NCBI GenBank assembly: GCA_017472115.1
Contig: JAFUQW010000083.1
Span: 1-10,888 of the forward strand
Source: Bacteroidales bacterium
GTDB taxonomy: Bacteria; Bacteroidota; Bacteroidia; Bacteroidales; UBA932
Length of the DNA stretch: 10,888 nucleotides
Direction of reading: 5' to 3'
Of the stretch, positions 6,371 to 10,888 are shown piece by piece. The translations under genes and the position numbers were made by a program. Below the pieces are notes generated by a model. That model had not been told where the DNA came from. It did no database searches and worked only from the letters and a program-made list of their open reading frames with translations. Position 1 is the first letter of the stretch. The number at the start of each line of letters is the position of its first letter.

Positions 6371-8092
6371 ATGAAAATGAGGCACAGATACATATATATA
6401 TTGACGGCAATCGCGACTCTGATGCTGTATTCAGTGATTTCTTCCGCGCAGAACGTCCGCCCGGAAAGCGCTCATGAAAACATGCTTCTGAAGGCCGTGG
6501 CAAATTATAATGTCCGTGACATCAAGGGAGCGGAAGCAATTCTGAAAGAGATCGTTTCCGAAGATGACAGGAACGATGCCGCGTGGTATTATCTTGCCAT
6601 GACTTCACTCGCAGAAGGAGAAATAGAGATAGGAGAGGAATATTTCCGCAGGGCGATAAATATAGACGGCAACAATTTCTGGTACAGGTACAGGCTTGCG
6701 CGTCTGTATGCCATGACAGGCCGTCCGGAGCTCGCCACTTCCATGTATGAAGGCCTTCTCGAGGATTTCCCGAAGAAGAGTGAACTCTATCTTGACCTTG
6801 TCGATCTGTATTCCACTCAGAAGGAGTACGACAAGGCTCTCGAAACCATAGGTGAGATCGAGAAGATATTCGGAATGACCGAGTCTATAGCCATGTTCAG
6901 ATACAATGTCCTGAGGACTGTCGGCAAGGAAGAGGAAGCCTATCAGGCACTGAAGGATTACAATGCCTCTTATTCTTCGCCATCCGTGCTCACGACTCTT
7001 GCAGACCATGAAATGGAGTCATACAATGACACCACTGCCCTGGCATATTATGAGGAAGCATTGGATATAGCTCCTGACTATGCCCCGGCCCTTCTCGGCA
7101 AGGCCGAGGTACAGAGGATGACCCGAAGATATGACGGATATTTCGATACGGTAGGTAAGCTTGTCCAGGTCGATGGAGTGCCTGTGGAGGGCAAGACCGA
7201 CTACCTGATGGCCGTCATTCAGAGGACCGACCCCAAGTTCATCAGGGTTTACATGCATCAGATGGACACAGTGATCTTCAAGCTCATAGACAAGCATCCG
7301 GAGGACAGTACGGCACTTCAGACAGCCGGAGCCTATTTCTACTCCACTTCACGCAACGACATGGCCGGGTCCATGTTCCGGAAAAACATGGAAGCTAATC
7401 CCGGAAGCTACTCAGCAGCTGCTACATATGTGGAATTCCTGATGTATGCAGGACAGTGGAAAGAACTGTCCGATGAGGGAAGGAAGGCGTTCACCCGATT
7501 CCCCGAGGAGACCTCGTTCCTTGAAATGGCCAGCATGGGTGATTTCTATATGGGTGAATATCAGAAGGTTCTGGATATATGTAATCAGGTCATAGAAGTG
7601 GCTCCCAATGACAGTTCGGCAACATTGAGGGCGTGGTCAACGATCGGTGACATGCATCAGGATATGGGGGATTACAAGAAGGCATATCAGGCCTATGAAA
7701 AAGCCTTGAAGATCAATCCTGACTATTCATATGTCCTCAACAACTACGCCTACCATCTGAGCATGGAGGGGAAGAAACTCAAGAAGGCATGCGCGATGAG
7801 CAAAAAGACGATAGAGGCGGAGCCGGACAATTCCACCTATCTCGATACATATGCGTGGATACTCTATCTGATGGGCAGGCCGGAAGAAGCAAAGCCTTAT
7901 TTCAAGCATGCTATGCTCTATGGAGGCAAGGACAGCGTCGTGATTCTGGATCATTATGCGGAAGTGCTTTATGCCTTGGAGGAATACGAACTTGCATTTG
8001 TCTATTGGAACATGGCAAGACAGAAGAACGTCGATGAAATCCCTGATTTAGAGGAGAAGATCGAACGGAAAAAACGGGAGGCAAGGAAATGA
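6371..8092 (+). CDS. Secreted tetratricopeptide-repeat protein
   Basis: The frame is open much further upstream, but the start at 6371 puts a standard signal peptide at the N-terminus (MKMRHR, hydrophobic core, cleavage near SSA-Q at 26/27) and follows the -7 box. The mature protein is therefore periplasmic or outer-membrane associated; no lipobox Cys is present. The rest of its 573 residues is helical TPR repeats. The clearest are about 68-101, 104-137, 137-167, 219-239, and 421-454 (GDYKKAYQAYEKALKINPDY), 455-485 and 488-520 (GRPEEAKPYFKHAM). The end is a charged helix. TPR arrays of this kind bind partner proteins and have no catalytic residues. The stop codon overlaps the envC-like start as ATGA, so the two are coupled. 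As I recall, related TPR genes in other Bacteroidales also stand just upstream of an EnvC-like gene, often with a DUF4292 lipoprotein gene between them that is absent here. Confidence 0.85.
   Translation: MKMRHRYIYILTAIATLMLYSVISSAQNVRPESAHENMLLKAVANYNVRDIKGAEAILKEIVSEDDRNDAAWYYLAMTSLAEGEIEIGEEYFRRAINIDGNNFWYRYRLARLYAMTGRPELATSMYEGLLEDFPKKSELYLDLVDLYSTQKEYDKALETIGEIEKIFGMTESIAMFRYNVLRTVGKEEEAYQALKDYNASYSSPSVLTTLADHEMESYNDTTALAYYEEALDIAPDYAPALLGKAEVQRMTRRYDGYFDTVGKLVQVDGVPVEGKTDYLMAVIQRTDPKFIRVYMHQMDTVIFKLIDKHPEDSTALQTAGAYFYSTSRNDMAGSMFRKNMEANPGSYSAAATYVEFLMYAGQWKELSDEGRKAFTRFPEETSFLEMASMGDFYMGEYQKVLDICNQVIEVAPNDSSATLRAWSTIGDMHQDMGDYKKAYQAYEKALKINPDYSYVLNNYAYHLSMEGKKLKKACAMSKKTIEAEPDNSTYLDTYAWILYLMGRPEEAKPYFKHAMLYGGKDSVVILDHYAEVLYALEEYELAFVYWNMARQKNVDEIPDLEEKIERKKREARK
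8076..8081 (+). promoter_or_regulatory. Shine-Dalgarno-like GGGAGG before the EnvC-like gene
   Basis: GGGAGG lies 7 bases before the ATG at 8089, within the last codons of the TPR gene. Bacteroidota genes usually lack such sites, so this one, with the ATGA overlap, supports the chosen start and translational coupling. It could be a by-product of Arg-Glu-Ala codons. Confidence 0.4.
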
Positions 8093-9273
8093 CGGGCAGA
8101 AAGATAGGACATATCCTCTGTATGATAATCTTCCTTGCGACGGTCTGTGTGTCTCATGCGCAGAATACCGCGGCACAGGAGGAAAGGAAGGCACGTCTCG
8201 AAAGGGAGATAGCCATCATAGACAGACAGCTTGCCGAGAATGCCTCGAAGAGCAGCACAATGCTTTCGGATCTTTCCCTCATCCGCAAGAAGGTGGCAAA
8301 TCGAAAGGCTCTTGTGGAGGAAAGCGACAAGGAAATCCGCAGGCTGAACGATAATATCTATCTGACACAGAGGCAGATAAACAGGATTCAGGCGAGAGTT
8401 GATACTCTTACTGCCCATTATGCACGTCTTGTCCGCAGTGCCTACAAGAACAGAGATGCCCGTGTCTGGTATATGTATATGTTGGCGAGCGACAATCTGT
8501 CACAGGCCTTCAGACGTTTCGGCTATTTCAAGAATCTGTCCGACCAGATGAAGAACGAGGCTCAGGAGATCCGTCTGGTCAAGGAAGAACTGGAACAGGA
8601 GAGACAGAAGCTTTCACAGATGAAGAAGGATGCTGAAAAGGTGAAGGAAGGACGAGTGAAGGAGCTTGAGGAACTCAGGAAGGATGAAGCCAAGGTTGAC
8701 AAGGTTGTCAGGCAGCTCAACCGGGACAAGAAAAAATATCAGCAGCAGCTTGCTTCCAAAAAGAAGGAGGTTGATGCCCTCAACAGGGAAATAGAAAGAA
8801 TAGTTGCAGCGGCGATGAAGGCCTCCGGAAAAGGTGGTGACAAGACTGTTGTCGATACGAAGCTCGATGCTCAGTTCGCAAAGAACAAGGGCAAGCTGCC
8901 GTGGCCGGCTGACGGTCCTGTGGTCGATCGTTTCGGAAAGCACTATCATCCTGTTTATAAGAATCTTCAGCTTCCTCCGAACAACGGTTTCGACATAGCT
9001 CTCGGCAAGGATACGAAGATCAAGGCTGTCTTTGATGGGGTTGTCAAGCAGGTGATGGTGATGCCGGGCTACAACCAGTGCGTGATGATTCAGCATGGAA
9101 ATTATTTTACTTTGTACTGCAAGCTCAAGAGCATAAAGGTCAAGGAAGGAGATAAGGTAAAGACATCCGATGTCATCGGCACCATAGACACTATCAACGG
9201 TCAGACTCAGCTTCATTTCGAACTCTGGAGAGGCTCCAAACCCCAGAATCCGGAGCAGTGGCTGAAGAAGTAA
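8089..9273 (+). CDS. envC: EnvC-like murein hydrolase activator with degenerate LytM (M23) domain
   Basis: A 394-residue periplasmic protein. A signal peptide ends near SHA-Q (24/25). Two long charged coiled coils follow (about 28-118 and 150-240), as in EnvC, then a LytM/M23 fold (about 268-394, from LPWPADGPVVDRFG). In active M23 peptidases the zinc is held by a His four residues before the conserved Asp of GxDI and by a His-x-His pair. Here these positions are Asn298 (NNGFDIA, Asp302 kept) and Gln374 (QLHFELW, only His376 kept), and the Y-x-H-L motif is YCKL with Lys345. The domain is therefore very probably not an enzyme; EnvC of E. coli, also zinc-free, activates cell-wall amidases at division. 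It would act with the co-transcribed TPR protein on daughter-cell separation. No amidase gene is in the window. A role outside division is possible. Confidence 0.88.
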   Translation: MTGRKIGHILCMIIFLATVCVSHAQNTAAQEERKARLEREIAIIDRQLAENASKSSTMLSDLSLIRKKVANRKALVEESDKEIRRLNDNIYLTQRQINRIQARVDTLTAHYARLVRSAYKNRDARVWYMYMLASDNLSQAFRRFGYFKNLSDQMKNEAQEIRLVKEELEQERQKLSQMKKDAEKVKEGRVKELEELRKDEAKVDKVVRQLNRDKKKYQQQLASKKKEVDALNREIERIVAAAMKASGKGGDKTVVDTKLDAQFAKNKGKLPWPADGPVVDRFGKHYHPVYKNLQLPPNNGFDIALGKDTKIKAVFDGVVKQVMVMPGYNQCVMIQHGNYFTLYCKLKSIKVKEGDKVKTSDVIGTIDTINGQTQLHFELWRGSKPQNPEQWLKK

Positions 9274-9358
9274 CTGTCATCCTGAGCCTCGACTGTCATC
9301 CTGAGCATCAACTGTCATCCTGAGCCTCAATTGTCATCCTGAGCGAAGCGAAGGATCT
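9274..9358. repeat. Four-unit 19-base tandem repeat ending in a longer dispersed-repeat-like element
   Basis: Directly after the EnvC-like stop codon come units at 9274-9292, 9293-9311, 9312-9330 and 9331-9349. The first three share the 14-base core CTGTCATCCTGAGC and the fourth differs only in its first base (T); the last five bases of each unit vary. The fourth runs on to 9358 as a longer element containing GAGCGAAGCGAAGGATCT and an imperfect hairpin (ATCCT with AGGAT, GC with GC, a GA/AG internal loop), followed by eight A residues. As I recall, this longer form occurs as a dispersed intergenic repeat in many bacterial genomes. It fills nearly all of the gap to the next gene. No T-run follows the hairpin in either direction, so it is not an intrinsic terminator. 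Confidence 0.9.
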
Positions 9359-9374
9359 AAAAAAAACAGAAATT

Positions 9375-10520
9375 ATGAAGAAAACCATATTCATCACCGG
9401 CGCCACAGGCAATATGGGCTGGGCCGGTTTCCGTGAGCTCTACAATCGTAGGAATAGATTCAATATAAGACTGCTGGCACGCGACAGCAGGAAGAACCGC
9501 AAGAAACTGTCCGGCTATCTCGACGATCCTTCAGTCACAGTGATCTGGGGCGATCTGACAAGATATGAGGACGTGCTTGCCGGCGTGAACGGCTCGGACT
9601 ATGTTCTCCATGTGGGTGGAATGGTCTCTCCTGCAGCGGATTATTATCCCGAAAAGACTCTCAAAGTCAATGTAAGTGCAGCAGAGAATGTGGTCAAGGC
9701 TGTTCTTGCTCAGCCGCACAAAGACGAAATGAGGGTGGTTTATATAGGATCTGTAGCTCAGTACGGTGACAGGAATCCTCCTTATCACTGGGGAGATGCC
9801 GATGAGCCTCAGACTCCGGCGAAATATGACATGTATGCCCTTTCCAAGATACGCGCGGAGCAGATTTTCGCTTCGGCGGGTCTCAAGAGATGGGTGTCGC
9901 TGCGTCAGAGCGGTATCCTCTATCCGGGCATTCTCAAGGTTGTGAATCCTACAGCCTTCCATGTGCCCGTGGGCGGAGTGCTCGAGTGGGCGACGATCGA
10001 GGATTCCGGACGCCTCCTTGCTCAGATATGTGAGGACTGGGTGCCGGAGGAATTCTGGAACAAGGCATACAACATCAGCAGCGGTGAGCAGTACCGCATG
10101 ACGAATTATGAATTCGAGACCAGACTTCTTGATGCCCTCGGCCTGCCTGGTCCGGAAAAGGTGTTCGAGCCTCAGTGGTTTGCCCTGAAGAACTTCCACG
10201 GCATGTGGTACAAGGATGCTGACAGGCTTGAAGATTATCTCCATTTCCGTTCCAATACACCGGTCGATGAGTATTTCGACACGATGAAGTCGAAACTGCC
10301 GTGGTTCTATCGTCTTGCCTTCCTTGCACCGGCGTGGGCGGTAAGGATGTTCATGAAGCCTTTCGCCTTCGAAAAGGGCTTGGGTACCCAGTGGTGGGTT
10401 GAGAATGACAAGGAGAAGTTCGAAGCATACTACGGTTCGCGAGAGGCCTACGAAGCAATCCGCTCATGGGATGACGTCCGTCCTGCTCCTCTGGACAAGA
10501 AATTCCGCACTGTCAGATAA
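9375..10520 (+). CDS. NAD(P)-dependent epimerase/dehydratase family protein (extended SDR)
   Basis: A 381-residue cytoplasmic oxidoreductase of the extended short-chain dehydrogenase/reductase type. The Rossmann nucleotide-binding motif is TGATGNMG (8-15), with GDL (59-61) for the adenine-side Asp, and the catalytic set appears intact: Ser126 in YIGSVAQYG, and Tyr154 and Lys158 in YALSK. Residues 178-206 (QSGILYPGILKVV and GGVLEWA) correspond to the substrate-side region. The last 80 residues (about 300-381) form an extension rich in Trp, Phe and Tyr, beyond the usual 310-340 residue core. No sugar-nucleotide or polysaccharide genes are nearby, so the substrate is unknown. I recall proteins of this length being conserved in gut anaerobes without assigned function. 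No clear promoter is visible upstream; the gap is occupied by the tandem repeat, and read-through from the TPR/EnvC operon is possible. Confidence 0.88.
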   Translation: MKKTIFITGATGNMGWAGFRELYNRRNRFNIRLLARDSRKNRKKLSGYLDDPSVTVIWGDLTRYEDVLAGVNGSDYVLHVGGMVSPAADYYPEKTLKVNVSAAENVVKAVLAQPHKDEMRVVYIGSVAQYGDRNPPYHWGDADEPQTPAKYDMYALSKIRAEQIFASAGLKRWVSLRQSGILYPGILKVVNPTAFHVPVGGVLEWATIEDSGRLLAQICEDWVPEEFWNKAYNISSGEQYRMTNYEFETRLLDALGLPGPEKVFEPQWFALKNFHGMWYKDADRLEDYLHFRSNTPVDEYFDTMKSKLPWFYRLAFLAPAWAVRMFMKPFAFEKGLGTQWWVENDKEKFEAYYGSREAYEAIRSWDDVRPAPLDKKFRTVR

Positions 10521-10549
10521 AACACTGTAAATCAATAACTTGATGTAAA

Positions 10550-10575
10550 TCGCTGCTGCACTCTGACGGCAGCGA
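10550..10575 (+). other. Hairpin between the SDR gene and nrdG
   Basis: TCGCTGC (10550-10556) and GCAGCGA (10569-10575) form a perfect 7-base stem with a 12-base loop. A smaller stem, ATCAA/TTGAT (10531-10544), precedes it. No T-run follows, so it does not look like an intrinsic terminator. It could be an nrdG leader structure or part of a factor-dependent terminator. I see no TAnnTTTG box in this 94-base gap. Confidence 0.35.
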
Positions 10576-10614
10576 ATTACGGGTAACCGATTGATAATCA
10601 GAGAGAAAACCGCC

Positions 10615-10888
10615 ATGAAAAAAATCAGAATATTGGATGTGATTGAAGAGACTATGGCCGACGGCCCCGGTCTGCGCACCTCTATTTATTGTGCAGGCTG
10701 CGCTCATGCCTGTCCCGGCTGCCACAATCCCCAGTCGTGGGACTTCGAGGGTGGCAGGGAGGTCACGGTCGATGAACTGCTCGAAGTCATCAAGGCAGAT
10801 GAGTTCTCCAATGTGACATTTTCCGGCGGCGACCCTCTCTATCAGGTGGAGGCTTTCACCGAGCTGGCACGCCGCATCAAGGAAGAGA
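10615..10888 (+). CDS. nrdG: Anaerobic ribonucleotide reductase activating protein, N-terminal fragment
   Basis: The first 91 codons of a radical-SAM enzyme, cut by the right edge. NrdG uses S-adenosylmethionine and a 4Fe-4S cluster to place the glycyl radical on the anaerobic ribonucleotide reductase NrdD, so it is needed for deoxynucleotide synthesis without oxygen. The product begins KKIRILDVIEETMADGPGLR, with the DGPG-x-R motif, then GCAHACPGCHN. In that motif Cys29, Cys33 and Cys36 have the C-x3-C-x2-C spacing of the cluster site, with the family Asn and Trp at 38 and 42. FSGGDPL (about 70-76) is the GGE-like SAM-binding motif in its NrdG form. The NrdD gene, which often sits directly upstream, is not there: an unrelated dehydrogenase gene is. 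It points to an anaerobic or facultative life style. Confidence 0.93.
   Translation, partial: MKKIRILDVIEETMADGPGLRTSIYCAGCAHACPGCHNPQSWDFEGGREVTVDELLEVIKADEFSNVTFSGGDPLYQVEAFTELARRIKEE

Noticed and set aside
8614..9216. 200-residue antisense frame with a Leu/Ile-rich sequence resembling membrane segments
   Set aside because: The hydrophobicity comes from reading Lys/Glu-rich coiled-coil codons backwards; the EnvC-like gene explains the region.
9274..9358. CRISPR array or attachment site
   Set aside because: Units are 19 bases and directly adjacent with no spacers, no cas genes are near, and no integrase or tRNA is present.
9336..9366. Intrinsic terminator after the EnvC-like gene
   Set aside because: The hairpin is imperfect and is followed by A residues on the plus strand; on the minus strand the T-run comes before the hairpin, not after.
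9531..10244. 237-residue open frame antisense to the dehydrogenase gene
   Set aside because: No family motif, signal peptide or promoter box; the plus-strand gene has intact Rossmann and catalytic motifs in the same bases.
10550..10590. Intrinsic terminator after the dehydrogenase gene
   Set aside because: The 7-base stem is good, but no T-run follows on either strand.

Overview
The window reads as ordinary chromosome from a member of the Bacteroidales (phylum Bacteroidota), probably an uncultured gut-type lineage. The evidence is several Bacteroidota-style -7 promoter boxes (TAnnTTTG) in front of genes, general absence of Shine-Dalgarno sequences, an ECF sigma factor paired with a membrane protein ending in an outer-membrane beta-barrel, a TPR/EnvC-like operon, and a secreted CarboxypepD_reg-like protein start. 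I cannot name a genus. I see no phage, insertion sequence, CRISPR array, tRNA or rRNA, and no gene-free stretch above 300 bases.

Layout. 1-132 (minus) is the first 44 codons of an exported protein cut by the window edge. 237-1746 (minus) is a two-gene mlaE-mlaF lipid-transport ABC operon. Divergent from it, 1885-3453 (plus) is a ComM/YifB AAA ATPase, followed by ispE (3523-4455, plus) of the MEP isoprenoid pathway, which seems to have its own promoter inside the end of comM. ispE converges with, and overlaps by 11 bases, a minus-strand operon of an ECF sigma factor (5676-6218) and a 412-residue protein (4445-5683) with a cytoplasmic anti-sigma-like N-terminus, an inner-membrane helix, a long acidic linker and a C-terminal beta-barrel. 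This matches the architecture of the dual membrane-spanning anti-sigma (Dma) proteins and their Das sigma partners described in Bacteroides. Divergent from the sigma gene, 6371-8092 and 8089-9273 (plus) encode a secreted TPR protein and an EnvC-like amidase activator whose LytM domain has lost zinc ligands. After a four-unit 19-base tandem repeat (9274-9358) come an extended short-chain dehydrogenase (9375-10520) and the start of nrdG (10615 onward).

Together: most of the window is envelope biology (phospholipid transport, a trans-envelope sigma/anti-sigma pair, cell-wall splitting), with housekeeping genes between. The sigma operon and the TPR/EnvC operon fire away from each other from one short region, which makes the cell-wall genes reasonable first candidates for the sigma regulon, though nothing in the sequence proves it. 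The sigma/anti-sigma-barrel pair is the most interesting item; its general type has been described, but its signal and targets in this lineage cannot be read from the sequence.
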